NCBI GenBank assembly: GCA_016868755.1
Contig: VGFU01000006.1
Location: forward strand, 16,320 to 80,319
Origin: Bacteroidota bacterium
Lineage (GTDB): Bacteria > Bacteroidota > Bacteroidia > Flavobacteriales > Schleiferiaceae
Direction of reading: 5' to 3'
Length of the DNA: 64,000 nucleotides
The translations under genes and the position numbers were made by a program. Numbering within the stretch: the stretch's first letter is position 1; every line of letters starts with the position of its first letter. Positions 44,421 through 52,211 of the stretch are shown here, piece after piece. The notes under the pieces are model-generated. The model saw only the letters and a program-made list of their open reading frames with translations, did no database searches and was not told where the DNA came from.

Positions 44421-45568
44421 TCCTTCTGACTGCTGCGCTGCTGGCGGCGTCGTGCGGAATCAAGCCATCGGCGCCCGCGCCGGCCAAACCCACGCGGGTC
44501 ACCTTGACTACCGCCGAGGCCTTGGACGCCTCAGACACCGTGTGGATCACGGGCTACAACCCCGAGCTCGGCGGCTGGAACGGCCGCGGAATCGCCATGA
44601 AGCGCACCGCCAGCCACGAATGGCAGGCCCAGTTCACTACCCGCGACAGCGCCATGGCCTTTAAGTTCACCTTGGGGTCTTGGGCCAAAGAAGCTCGATT
44701 GGCTTCGGGAGTTCCGTTTCGCGACGTGGCGGGCTACCGCGGAATGGACACCTCGTTTCACGCCCTGGCCTTCAGTGCGCCCCAGCGGGTCAACGACGGC
44801 CAGGTTACCGGGGTGCTCCAAGAGTTTTTGACGCCACCAGACCCCAAAGGACGCTTCCCGCAGCGCCCCATGTGGGTGTGGACCTCAGCGCCCCTGAAGC
44901 CCGGACAGAAGTACGACCTGCTGTTGCTGTCGGACGGCCAAAACTGCTTTGATCCGGCCCAAACCAGCTTTGGGGTCGACTGGGCGGTCGACGAAGCCCT
45001 GACCCAGCTCGAGGCCGAGGGAGCGATTCCGCCCACGCTCGCCGTAGGGCTGCAGTGCTCGTTTGAGCCCGACAACCAGCGCCGCAAAGAATACGGCCCG
45101 GGCGAGGTCGGCGACGCCTACGCCGAATACCTGACGCAGACGGTGCTGCCCTGGATCCAATCCCAGTACACCCTTACCGACCGCCGCGTCTTTGCGGGTT
45201 CGTCGATGGGCGGAATTTTAGGCTTTCGCCTGATGCACAGCTACCCGGAGCTTTGGAGCGGAATCGTATCGTTTTCTCCGGCCATCTTTGTTGAGACCGG
45301 CAGCGGACTGGTGGTCGACGGGCTCACCCCGTGGAAGGCCAAAAACTACGTTTGGCCCCAGGGCAAGCGCGCCTACTTCTACAACGGCGGAGTGGGCCTC
45401 GACGCGGCCCTTCAGCCCGGAATCGACCGAATGCTCGAACAGCTAAAGGCCAATGGCTTAAAGCTGGGTACCGACTACCAATGGAAGCTCGACGCCAAGG
45501 CCAACCACGACGAAATCGCGTGGCGCCAGCACTTTCCTGAAGCCTACCGGTGGGTAACTAGCCACTAG
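44396..45568 (+). CDS. Lipoprotein esterase with N-terminal starch-binding-like domain
   Basis: 390 residues. Signal peptide and lipobox ending at Cys20 (LAASC); a CBM20/CBM48-like beta domain (about 35-130: TVWITGYNPELGGWNGRGIAMKRT, HEWQAQFTTRDSAMAFKFTLGSW); then an alpha/beta-hydrolase of the enterochelin-esterase/esterase-D type with the nucleophile elbow FAGSSMGGILGFRLMH, an acidic residue in its middle and a late His (KANHDEIAWRQ). It should face the periplasm or surface and cleave an ester, perhaps on a sugar. The start lies 25 bases inside ppx and the stop TAG comes from the heptad element. Confidence 0.82.
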   Translation: MGTTPRILILLTAALLAASCGIKPSAPAPAKPTRVTLTTAEALDASDTVWITGYNPELGGWNGRGIAMKRTASHEWQAQFTTRDSAMAFKFTLGSWAKEARLASGVPFRDVAGYRGMDTSFHALAFSAPQRVNDGQVTGVLQEFLTPPDPKGRFPQRPMWVWTSAPLKPGQKYDLLLLSDGQNCFDPAQTSFGVDWAVDEALTQLEAEGAIPPTLAVGLQCSFEPDNQRRKEYGPGEVGDAYAEYLTQTVLPWIQSQYTLTDRRVFAGSSMGGILGFRLMHSYPELWSGIVSFSPAIFVETGSGLVVDGLTPWKAKNYVWPQGKRAYFYNGGVGLDAALQPGIDRMLEQLKANGLKLGTDYQWKLDAKANHDEIAWRQHFPEAYRWVTSH

Positions 45569-45651
45569 CAACTAGTCACACGTTTCTGGCTTCTGGCATC
45601 TGGCTTGCGCGGCTTGGCGCGGTAACCAGAAGCAAGCAACGAGTAGCTCTT
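45556..45651. repeat. Heptad intergenic repeat, site 3 (inverted arrangement)
   Basis: On the minus strand, seven phased units (consensus [AT]GC[CT]AG[AT]) fill 45556-45604; after a 19-base spacer, four plus-strand units AACCAGA, AGCAAGC, AACGAGT and AGCTCTT follow (45624-45651). The two arms are inverted, with an 8-base pairing GCTTCTGG/CCAGAAGC. The esterase stop (45566-45568) lies inside the left arm and the convergent peroxiredoxin stop (45651-45653) at the end of the right arm. Confidence 0.65.
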
Positions 45652-46229
45652 TAGCTGCGCACGTAGTTGAGCGGGCACACCTCGCCGCGCTCTTCGAAGT
45701 ACTGCCATGCATCGATTTCGCGCAGGATGTCGTCGACGTGGCGCATCACGGTAAAGAAGTTCACCGACTGGTAGCGCACGATGCCTTGGCGGTCGATCAA
45801 AAAGGTTCCGCGCAGGGCAATGCGGTCGCCCTCTGCGTGCAGCTGGCCGTCTTCGTCGTAGGCCCATTCGCCGTTGAGCACGTGGTAGTTATGGCTCACG
45901 GTCTTGTTGAGGTCGGCAAGAATGGGGTAGGTGATGCCTTTGATTCCGCTCTGTGCTTTGTCGAGGCTTAGCCAAGCTTTGTGCGACGCGTCGGTGTCGG
46001 TCGAGCAGGCGATGACCTGAACGTTGCGCTTCTCGAACTCGGCCAAGTTGGCCTGAAATTCGTGCATTTCGATTGGGCACACGGCGCTAAAGTCTTTAGG
46101 GTAGAAAAATAGCAGCACGTACTTCTGACCTTCGAACTGGGCGAGGCTGTAGTCTTTGACGATTTCTCCGCCGTTGATCACGGCAGTAAGGCTGAATTCT
46201 GGGGCTTTTTTGCCAACGAGGAGCGACAT
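45651..46229 (-). CDS. 2-Cys peroxiredoxin (AhpC-type)
   Basis: 192 residues. Reduces H2O2 and organic hydroperoxides. Peroxidatic Cys in FFYPKDFSAVCPIEMHEFQ (about residue 50), GLRGTF-type arginine region ALRGTFLIDRQGIVR, and the resolving Cys near the C-terminus in RGEVCPLNY (about residue 188). The peroxidatic motif reads AVCPIE, a mild departure from FVCPTE. ATG at 46229 is chosen over an upstream frame that crosses two -7 boxes. The stop is at the end of a heptad element. Confidence 0.92.
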   Translation of the reverse strand: MSLLVGKKAPEFSLTAVINGGEIVKDYSLAQFEGQKYVLLFFYPKDFSAVCPIEMHEFQANLAEFEKRNVQVIACSTDTDASHKAWLSLDKAQSGIKGITYPILADLNKTVSHNYHVLNGEWAYDEDGQLHAEGDRIALRGTFLIDRQGIVRYQSVNFFTVMRHVDDILREIDAWQYFEERGEVCPLNYVRS

Positions 46230-46235
46230 GAGGTG

Positions 46236-46261
46236 CAAATTTAATTGATGGTCCAAAGGTA
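46236..46261 (-). promoter_or_regulatory. Tandem -7 boxes of the peroxiredoxin gene
   Basis: Minus-strand TACCTTTG (46254-46261) and TAAATTTG (46236-46243), 10 bases apart; the proximal one ends 6 bases before the ATG. Two alternative starts are possible. Confidence 0.5.
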
Positions 46262-46289
46262 ACCCTTGGGGCGCGCACGTTGTTCGGTC

Positions 46290-46324
46290 AGCTAGCAACT
46301 AGCAACTAGCCGCTAGCAACTTCA
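46290..46324. repeat. Heptad intergenic repeat, site 4 (four to five units)
   Basis: Units AGCTAGC, AACTAGC, AACTAGC and CGCTAGC (46290-46317) in 7-base phase, then a decayed unit AACTTCA (46318-46324) that includes the ZIP-gene stop codon (TGA on the minus strand, 46322-46324). It lies upstream of the peroxiredoxin promoter. Confidence 0.65.
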
Positions 46325-47041
46325 GTGGCCGTGTCCCGCGTATCCGCTAAGAACAAAGCCTGCGGCGATACCGACGAGCACTACGGCCCAGGTGCGCAGC
46401 GGAATCCGATGATCCTTTTGGGTCTCAAAAAGGATGGTGCTCGAGACGTGTAAAAAGATTCCGACCACGAGGCTGCCCACGACGACGTCGACGTACGGAT
46501 GTTCGGGAATTAAAAGGCTTGCCGCCGCACCCAGCGGGGCAGCGAGGCTTAGGGCGGCCATGGCGAAGGCTCCGCGTCGCGCATCCGTGCCCTCGTGCTG
46601 CAGCCAGTGGGCCACCAAGGCGGCGATGGGCAGGTTGTGCACGCCAAGCGACACGACAAAGGCGGTTTGGGCACCTTCGCTTAGGCCAAAAAGCGGAGCG
46701 GCCTCCGCAAACGAGTGTATCCAAAGTCCAATAAATGCGGGCCAGGGGTTGCCGTGGCCGTGGGTGTGCCCGTGTTCGAGGCCCTTGGACAGCCCGTCGA
46801 GCGCAAACTGCAAAAAGTAGCCGACCACGATCCACAGCCCCCAGGTGCTGCTCGGAACCAACACGTGGGCGCTTGCCTCGGCGAGCTCAGGCATCCATAA
46901 AAACACGGTGACGGCAAAGAGAAAAGCCCCCGAAAAGGCGTTGGTGGTCGCCAGCCACGTCTTCGGAACGATTTTGCGCCCCAGCCACGCGCCCAGCCCG
47001 AGGGGCAGCGCGAGTCCGATCAGCAGCAAAAGGTCGTTCAT
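46322..47041 (-). CDS. ZIP-family metal transporter
   Basis: 239 residues with about seven to eight membrane segments. ZIP proteins bring divalent metals (Zn, Fe, Mn) into the cytoplasm. A His-rich cytoplasmic loop (EHGHTHGHGNP, about residue 92) precedes the metal-site segments GLWIHSFAEAAPLFG and VVSLGVHNLPIAALVAHWL, with the conserved His and Glu residues; the C-terminus also ends His-rich (GHGH). ATG at 47041 follows a -7 box by 4 bases. The stop overlaps a heptad element. Confidence 0.88.
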   Translation of the reverse strand: MNDLLLLIGLALPLGLGAWLGRKIVPKTWLATTNAFSGAFLFAVTVFLWMPELAEASAHVLVPSSTWGLWIVVGYFLQFALDGLSKGLEHGHTHGHGNPWPAFIGLWIHSFAEAAPLFGLSEGAQTAFVVSLGVHNLPIAALVAHWLQHEGTDARRGAFAMAALSLAAPLGAAASLLIPEHPYVDVVVGSLVVGIFLHVSSTILFETQKDHRIPLRTWAVVLVGIAAGFVLSGYAGHGH

Positions 47042-47760
47042 GCCGCAAAAGTACGGCCGAGGGCGATGCAGCGAGGGCTTTGGGGTGTCCACGGACTGCC
47101 GTCGTAGTCGCCCAAAAACTGCACCGAGTGAAGGCCTGCAGCCGCAAAAAGTGCCTCAAAATCGCTCCGGTCGAGCAGCATAACGCGCTCGCTGAACGCG
47201 GAACGGACGGCGCCGTCGTGAATCGCGATGGACTTGTGCACAAAGGGCTCTTCGATCCAGCGCCGCACGTGAAATTCGACCGCCCCAATTTGAAAATGGT
47301 CTTCAGGAACGAGGTTTGCGCGCACCTCAAGGGCATTCAAAAAGTCCATCACAAGCACGCCACCTGGGGTCAGCGCTTGGGCCATGTGGGCGATGGCGCG
47401 CTGGTGGGTGGCGAGGTCGTCAAAAAAGCCAAAGCTGGTAAACCAATTCACTACAGCATCGTAGGGCGGCTGGGGCAAGGGGTCGAGCATGCTGCCGACC
47501 AAGAGTTCAACGTTCAGACCTTTTTGGGCGGAATCGGTCCGCGCTTCGGCGACCCGGTGGGCGGCGAGGTCGATTCCAGACACGCGGTAGTCCAATTCAG
47601 CGAGGGGCCAAAGATGGCGTCCGCGCCCGCAGCCCACGTCAAGAATGCGCGCTCCCGGCTTAAGGTGGAGCAGCCCGACCACATTCTGCACGGCCTGCCG
47701 AGCCTCGTCTTCGGTACGGTGCGCATACAGCATCGGGTAGTAGGGCGAATCAAACCACAT
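47038..47760 (-). CDS. Class I SAM-dependent methyltransferase
   Basis: 240 residues. Rossmann-fold methyltransferase: motif I ILDVGCGRGRHLWPLAEL (about residue 39), acidic loop YRVSGIDLAAHRVAEA, motif IV region YDAVVNWFTSFGFF and a beta-rich C-terminal half with an HxxHK-like IAIHDG part. Small-molecule methyltransferases of this shape are common in Bacteroidota; the substrate is unknown. The 3' end overlaps the ZIP gene start by 4 bases. ATG follows a -7 box by 5 bases. Confidence 0.85.
   Translation of the reverse strand: MWFDSPYYPMLYAHRTEDEARQAVQNVVGLLHLKPGARILDVGCGRGRHLWPLAELDYRVSGIDLAAHRVAEARTDSAQKGLNVELLVGSMLDPLPQPPYDAVVNWFTSFGFFDDLATHQRAIAHMAQALTPGGVLVMDFLNALEVRANLVPEDHFQIGAVEFHVRRWIEEPFVHKSIAIHDGAVRSAFSERVMLLDRSDFEALFAAAGLHSVQFLGDYDGSPWTPQSPRCIALGRTFAA
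47046..47053 (-). promoter_or_regulatory. -7 box of the ZIP gene (TACTTTTG)
   Basis: Minus-strand consensus ending 4 bases before the ZIP ATG, inside the methyltransferase 3' end. Predicts an independent leaderless mRNA. Confidence 0.55.
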
Positions 47761-47765
47761 GGCGG

Positions 47766-47773
47766 CAAAAGTA
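47766..47773 (-). promoter_or_regulatory. -7 box of the methyltransferase gene (TACTTTTG)
   Basis: Minus-strand consensus ending 5 bases before the ATG, directly abutting heptad element 5. Confidence 0.55.
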
Positions 47774-47808
47774 ACCCGTTGTTGGTTACTAGTTACTCGT
47801 CGCTAGTA
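47774..47808 (-). repeat. Heptad intergenic repeat, site 5 (five units, minus orientation)
   Basis: Minus-strand units TACTAGC, GACGAGT, AACTAGT, AACCAAC and AACGGGT in 7-base phase. It contains the TauE stop (47803-47805) and touches the downstream promoter box. Confidence 0.6.
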
Positions 47809-48561
47809 GCTCGATAGATTGTAGAGGGCGCGTGCCGCGCCAAAGACCACGGCGGCCATAACGACCCAGCGCACGGCGGGTTGGGCGGCCGGAATCCGCA
47901 CGACGTACCGCGCACCGAGCCAGGCGCCGAGGCCCGACCCTACGGCGAGCCAAAGGGCGGCGCTCCACACGATGTTGCCCATTAGTAGGTAAACCAGGGT
48001 GGCAGGTAAGGAAAGGACCAGTGCGAGTATGAGTTTGATGACGTTGGCGTCACGCAAGGTCCAGCGCTGCACCAGTACGAGTGCGGCGAGCATCATGATG
48101 CCGATGCCCATTTGCACAAATCCGCCATAAAGACCAATGGCAAAAAAGGTTAGCCAGCTCATCAGGCCGCCTTCGCGGCGGTCGCCTGCGGCCAGCCAGC
48201 GCGAGGGTTTGGTGAAAAGGGTAAAGAGCATGCCGGTCATGACCACCGCAATGCTGGCCTCCATAAATGTTGGCGAGGCGAGGCTGCCGACGACGCCTCC
48301 GAGTAGGCTGCCCGCAAAGGTGGGTAGGGCGAGGCGGCGGCTGGCGCGCATCAAGAAGCGCTTGCGGCGCGAACGGCGCACGCTCAGCACCGCCGTGATG
48401 GTTTGGGCGAGCACTCCGACGCGGTTGGTGGCGTTGGCAACCGATCCGTTCAGGCCCGAGCCGAGCAGCAGCGAGAGGGTAATGGCGGAGCCGTTGCCCG
48501 CCAAGGTGTTGACCACCCCGGCGAGGAGTCCGCCGGCAAAAAAAAGGAGGTCGTGGGCCAT
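47803..48561 (-). CDS. TauE/SafE-family membrane transporter
   Basis: 252 residues with eight predicted membrane segments in two repeats, starting FFAGGLLAGVVNTLAGNGSAITL and later LYGGFVQMGIGIMML, both matching the TauE/SafE (DUF81) pattern. Members export sulfite, sulfoacetate or other small organic anions; substrate not assignable here. ATG follows a -7 box by 5 bases. The stop lies inside a heptad element. Confidence 0.9.
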   Translation of the reverse strand: MAHDLLFFAGGLLAGVVNTLAGNGSAITLSLLLGSGLNGSVANATNRVGVLAQTITAVLSVRRSRRKRFLMRASRRLALPTFAGSLLGGVVGSLASPTFMEASIAVVMTGMLFTLFTKPSRWLAAGDRREGGLMSWLTFFAIGLYGGFVQMGIGIMMLAALVLVQRWTLRDANVIKLILALVLSLPATLVYLLMGNIVWSAALWLAVGSGLGAWLGARYVVRIPAAQPAVRWVVMAAVVFGAARALYNLSSY

Positions 48562-48566
48562 GGGGT

Positions 48567-48574
48567 CAAAGGTA
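48567..48574 (-). promoter_or_regulatory. -7 box of the TauE gene (TACCTTTG)
   Basis: Minus-strand consensus ending 5 bases before the ATG at 48561. Confidence 0.55.
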
Positions 48575-48594
48575 GGGGATGTACTTTAGCGCGT

Positions 48595-48942
48595 ATGAAG
48601 AAAAGCTTGTTTGCCCTTGGAATTCTTGGCCTCGCGGCCTGCCAAAATGAGCCCGAAGCGGGTACGATTTCGTTCACGGCGACCGTGGACACGCTTGAGA
48701 TTGACGCCCTGCGCTGCTACGCCGTGAACTACGAGGTCTGGGGAAGCCCGAGCGACACGACGGGCACGAGCCTGGCGGTGCGTGCCATCCTGACTGCAGG
48801 GGCGGTCACCGACAGCAACAAGGCGGTGGACTATCTGCCGGCGGGCGATACCCTGCGCGGAAGCTTCTACTACTTGAGCGTTCCGGTCACGGCCGGGCCT
48901 GCCGAACTCGACCTGAACGTCACCAAAATCGACCAGCCATGA
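48595..48942 (+). CDS. Hypothetical lipoprotein upstream of pfkA
   Basis: 115 residues. Signal peptide with lipobox ending at Cys16 (LAAC); the rest looks like one beta-sandwich domain (ISFTATVDTLEIDALRCYAVNYEVWGSPS ... GSFYYLSVPVTAGPAELDLNVTKI) with one cysteine. I do not recognise the family. A longer frame upstream runs antisense to TauE, but the ATG at 48595 starts the signal peptide. Stop overlaps the pfkA start by 4 bases, so it is co-expressed with a glycolytic gene; the reason is unclear. Confidence 0.72.
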   Translation: MKKSLFALGILGLAACQNEPEAGTISFTATVDTLEIDALRCYAVNYEVWGSPSDTTGTSLAVRAILTAGAVTDSNKAVDYLPAGDTLRGSFYYLSVPVTAGPAELDLNVTKIDQP

Positions 48943-49907
48943 AGCACATTGGTGTACTAACCTCAGGGGGCGACGCCCCCGGCATGAATGCCTGCGTGCG
49001 GGCTGTGGTGCGCACCGCTTACCGATTGGGCCTGCAGTGCACCGGCTTCTACCGCGGCTACGACGGCGTGCTCGCCAACGAACACCTGCCCCTCACGCGT
49101 TTTGATGTGCGCAACATCATTCACCGCGGCGGAACCTTTCTGCAAACGGCTCGGAGCGACGAGTTCCGCACGCCCGAGGGCCGTGCTAAGGCGGCGGCCA
49201 ACCTGCGTGCCCTGGGCATCGAAGGCCTTGTGGTGGTGGGCGGAGACGGTTCGTTCACCGGCGCCAAATTGCTCAGCGAAGAACACGGGATTCGCGTCAT
49301 GGGCTGCCCCGGCACCATCGACAACGACCTCTTCGGAACCGACTACACCATCGGATACCAAACCGCGGTCGACACCGCGGTAGAGGCCGTTGATAAGATT
49401 CGGGACACGGCCGTCTCGCACAACCGCCTCTTTTTTGTCGAAGTAATGGGCCGCGACGCCGGCTTCATTGCGCTGCGCACGGGCATCGCCAGTGGGGCAG
49501 AGGGGGTGCTGATTCCCGAAACCACTACCGACATCGACCGCCTGATCGCCTACCTGCGCACCGACCACCAAAAAAAGCGCCGTTCCGGCATCGTCATCGT
49601 CGCTGAGGGCGACGACAGCGGCGGAGCCTATGCGGTCGCCAAGCAGGTGCAGGCGGAGTTCCCCGACTGGGACACCAAAGTCACTATTTTGGGCCACACC
49701 CAGCGCGGAGGCAAGCCCAACGCCTTCGACCGCATTCTCGCCAGCCGCATGGGCCACGCGGCCGTCAACGCTTTGGTAGCCGGACGCAACTGCGAAATGG
49801 TTGGCGTTCAGGGCCACGAGGTGGTCTACGTTCCGCTCGAACAAGCCATCAAGCACCACGCGCGCATCAGTCCCTACCTGCTCGAGCTCGTCGACGCCCT
49901 TTCGTAA
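48939..49907 (+). CDS. pfkA: PfkA, ATP-dependent 6-phosphofructokinase
   Basis: 322 residues. Phosphorylates fructose 6-phosphate in glycolysis. ATP-binding GVLTSGGDAPGMNACVRA, VVVGGDGSFTGA (the Gly after GGDG favours ATP over PPi), the catalytic GTIDNDLFGTD and VEVMGRDAGFIAL. ATGA overlap with the upstream lipoprotein and TAATG overlap with priA place it in the middle of a three-gene operon. Confidence 0.96.
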   Translation: MKHIGVLTSGGDAPGMNACVRAVVRTAYRLGLQCTGFYRGYDGVLANEHLPLTRFDVRNIIHRGGTFLQTARSDEFRTPEGRAKAAANLRALGIEGLVVVGGDGSFTGAKLLSEEHGIRVMGCPGTIDNDLFGTDYTIGYQTAVDTAVEAVDKIRDTAVSHNRLFFVEVMGRDAGFIALRTGIASGAEGVLIPETTTDIDRLIAYLRTDHQKKRRSGIVIVAEGDDSGGAYAVAKQVQAEFPDWDTKVTILGHTQRGGKPNAFDRILASRMGHAAVNALVAGRNCEMVGVQGHEVVYVPLEQAIKHHARISPYLLELVDALS

Positions 49908-52189
49908 TGGCCGCTTCGCGCTGGGTAGACGTCATCGTGCCCGTGCCGGTGCGCACGGCCTTCACCTACGCCTGGTCGCTCGATTGCGAGCCTGAACCGG
50001 GGTTGCGCGTCTTTGTTCCCTTCGGGCGGAACCGGGTGCTGCTCGGCGTCGTGATCGCCGTGCGCCCCGACGCGCCCGACTACCCCGCCAAAGAAGTTTT
50101 GCGCTGCGTCGACGAGCACCCCAGCTTTCAACGCCAGCAGCTCGCCCTATGGTACTGGATGGCCGAATACTACCTCTGTGCCCCCGGCGAAGCCATGGCG
50201 GCCTCGATGCCCGGATTCATGCAGGTCGAGCCCGACGACGAATCTACCTACACTCTGCGCGACGACGGCGTGTGGTCGCTGCGTTTTGCCGGTCCGCGCC
50301 ACGATTCTGACGCGGTCAACCGCGCCTTCGCCTCGCTGTCGCGCGCCAAGCTCCAGGCTGAAGCGCTGCTGCGCTACTTTCAGTTCGCCCTTGAGGCCGA
50401 GCCCGAAGACAACCGCCATCCTTGGGTTGCCGTCGCCGCGCTCATCGCCGAGGGTTCCGACGTCAAGGCGGCCCACCTTTCGGCCCTGGTCGAGCGCGGA
50501 ATCCTCGAGCGCGAGCTGCGCCCCCTCGACCGCAGCCTCGACTTGGGAGATTCCTTGTCGCTTCCGGAGCTCAGTCCGGCCCAGCAGTCGGCACTCGCTG
50601 CGCTCGAGTTGAAGGAGCACACGCAACTTCCTAAGCTCCTCTGGGGCGCCACCGGGTCGGGCAAGACCGAGGTCTACCTGCACCTCGCGGCCCACGCCAT
50701 CGAGGAAGGCAAGCACGTGCTGCTCATGGTTCCCGAAATCGGACTGGTTCCGCAGGTGGTGCAGCGCGCGGGCCGGGCCCTCGGGCCCGACCGGGTGGTG
50801 CCCTGGCACCACCAGCTCGCCGACGGCGAGCGGCGCGCCCTCTGGGAACACTTGTTGGATCCTGATTCCGCACCGCGCATCGTCGTGGCCACGAGGTCGG
50901 GCATCTTGCTCCCGTGGCACCGCCTCGGCTTGATTGTGGTCGACGAAGAACACGAGACCAGCTACAAACAGCAGGAACCCGCTCCGCGCTACCACGCCCG
51001 CGACGTCGCCGTGTGGCTGGCGCAGCAGAAAAAAATACCGATCGTGCTGGGCTCCGCCACCCCGTCGGTCGAAACCTGGCACAACGCCGCCCAAGGCAAG
51101 TACCAGCGGGTCGACCTCACCGAGCGCTACTCGGGCGTCGCCTTCCCTGAAGTGGTCCCGGTCAGCACCCTCAAGGCCCAGGCCCTGCACCAGCAGGTGG
51201 GTCCGTTTACCCCCGAATCCTACGCAGCGGTGGCCCAAACCCTGGTCGACCGCCAGCAGGTCCTGGTCTTTCAAAACCGCCGCGGATACGCTCCGGTGCT
51301 CACCTGCATGAACTGTGGGTGGATCGCGCCCTGCACTGACTGCGACGTTTCGTTGACCTACCACAAAAAGGCGCGCCAGCTCGTTTGCCACTACTGCGGA
51401 CTCCACAAGGACCTGCCCGACACCTGTCCGCAGTGCCGCCAGTCCGCCTGGGATTGGCGCGGACTCGGAACCGAACGGATCGAAGAAGAAGTCGAAGCCC
51501 TATTTCCCGAGGCCCGCATTCTGCGGGTGGATTCCGATTCTACGCGGAGCAAACGGGCCATGACCGATTTTTTGCACTGGATGGAGTCGGGCGAAATCGA
51601 CCTCGTCGTCGGAACCCAAATGGTCGGTAAAGGCCTCGACCTGGCCGGCCTGTCGCTGGCCATAGTCACCAACGCCGACCTGATGCTCAACCGCCCCGAC
51701 TTCAGGGCCCACGAACGCGCCTTTCAGCTGCTTCTTCAGGTAGCTGGGCGTACCGGGCGCCGCGAGCTGCGCGGACGCCTACTTATTCAAACCGCCACGC
51801 CCGGCCATCCGGTCCTTCAGCGCGTGGTCGACCACGACGTTCCGGGAATGATGGACTACCTCATTCGCGACCGCGCCGAGCACCACTATCCGCCGTTCGC
51901 GCGCATGGTCCGCATCGAAGTGCGCCACCGCAAAGAGTCCGTTGCCCGCGACGTCGCTCATTTTTTAGCTACGCAACTGCTCAAAGCGCTTTCGGGCGGA
52001 ATCCTCGGTCCCGACGCCCCGCCCGTGGCCCGCATTCAAGCCATGTACCGCCAGCACTTGTGGATCAAGCTTCCGGCCGACGGCAGCGTCAAGGCTACCA
52101 AGCGGCGCCTCCTCAAAGAAATCGACGGACTCATCTACCACCCCCACGGCCGCAGCGTGCGGGTTATCGTGGATGTGGATCCGAACTAG
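49907..52189 (+). CDS. priA: PriA, primosomal replication-restart helicase
   Basis: 760 residues. Loads the replisome at stalled forks. N-terminal 3'-DNA-binding domain (VDVIVPVPVRTAFTYAW), winged helix, helicase domain with Walker A WGATGSGKTEVYL (about residue 248), DEEH box VVDEEHETSYKQ, a zinc region with paired CxxC motifs (CMNCGWIAPCTDC, CHYCGL, CPQC) and motifs V-VI (GTQMVGKGLDL, QVAGRTGR). Shares one base with pfkA. The stop TAG is in heptad element 6. Confidence 0.96.
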   Translation: MAASRWVDVIVPVPVRTAFTYAWSLDCEPEPGLRVFVPFGRNRVLLGVVIAVRPDAPDYPAKEVLRCVDEHPSFQRQQLALWYWMAEYYLCAPGEAMAASMPGFMQVEPDDESTYTLRDDGVWSLRFAGPRHDSDAVNRAFASLSRAKLQAEALLRYFQFALEAEPEDNRHPWVAVAALIAEGSDVKAAHLSALVERGILERELRPLDRSLDLGDSLSLPELSPAQQSALAALELKEHTQLPKLLWGATGSGKTEVYLHLAAHAIEEGKHVLLMVPEIGLVPQVVQRAGRALGPDRVVPWHHQLADGERRALWEHLLDPDSAPRIVVATRSGILLPWHRLGLIVVDEEHETSYKQQEPAPRYHARDVAVWLAQQKKIPIVLGSATPSVETWHNAAQGKYQRVDLTERYSGVAFPEVVPVSTLKAQALHQQVGPFTPESYAAVAQTLVDRQQVLVFQNRRGYAPVLTCMNCGWIAPCTDCDVSLTYHKKARQLVCHYCGLHKDLPDTCPQCRQSAWDWRGLGTERIEEEVEALFPEARILRVDSDSTRSKRAMTDFLHWMESGEIDLVVGTQMVGKGLDLAGLSLAIVTNADLMLNRPDFRAHERAFQLLLQVAGRTGRRELRGRLLIQTATPGHPVLQRVVDHDVPGMMDYLIRDRAEHHYPPFARMVRIEVRHRKESVARDVAHFLATQLLKALSGGILGPDAPPVARIQAMYRQHLWIKLPADGSVKATKRRLLKEIDGLIYHPHGRSVRVIVDVDPN

Positions 52190-52211
52190 TCACTAGTTGC
52201 AAGTAGCTAGC
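52183..52211. repeat. Heptad intergenic repeat, site 6 (four units)
   Basis: Units AACTAGT, CACTAGT, TGCAAGT and AGCTAGC from 52184 in 7-base phase. priA ends at TAG 52187-52189 and the convergent thiolase ends at 52207-52209 on the other strand; both stops are CTAG-derived. Confidence 0.6.
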
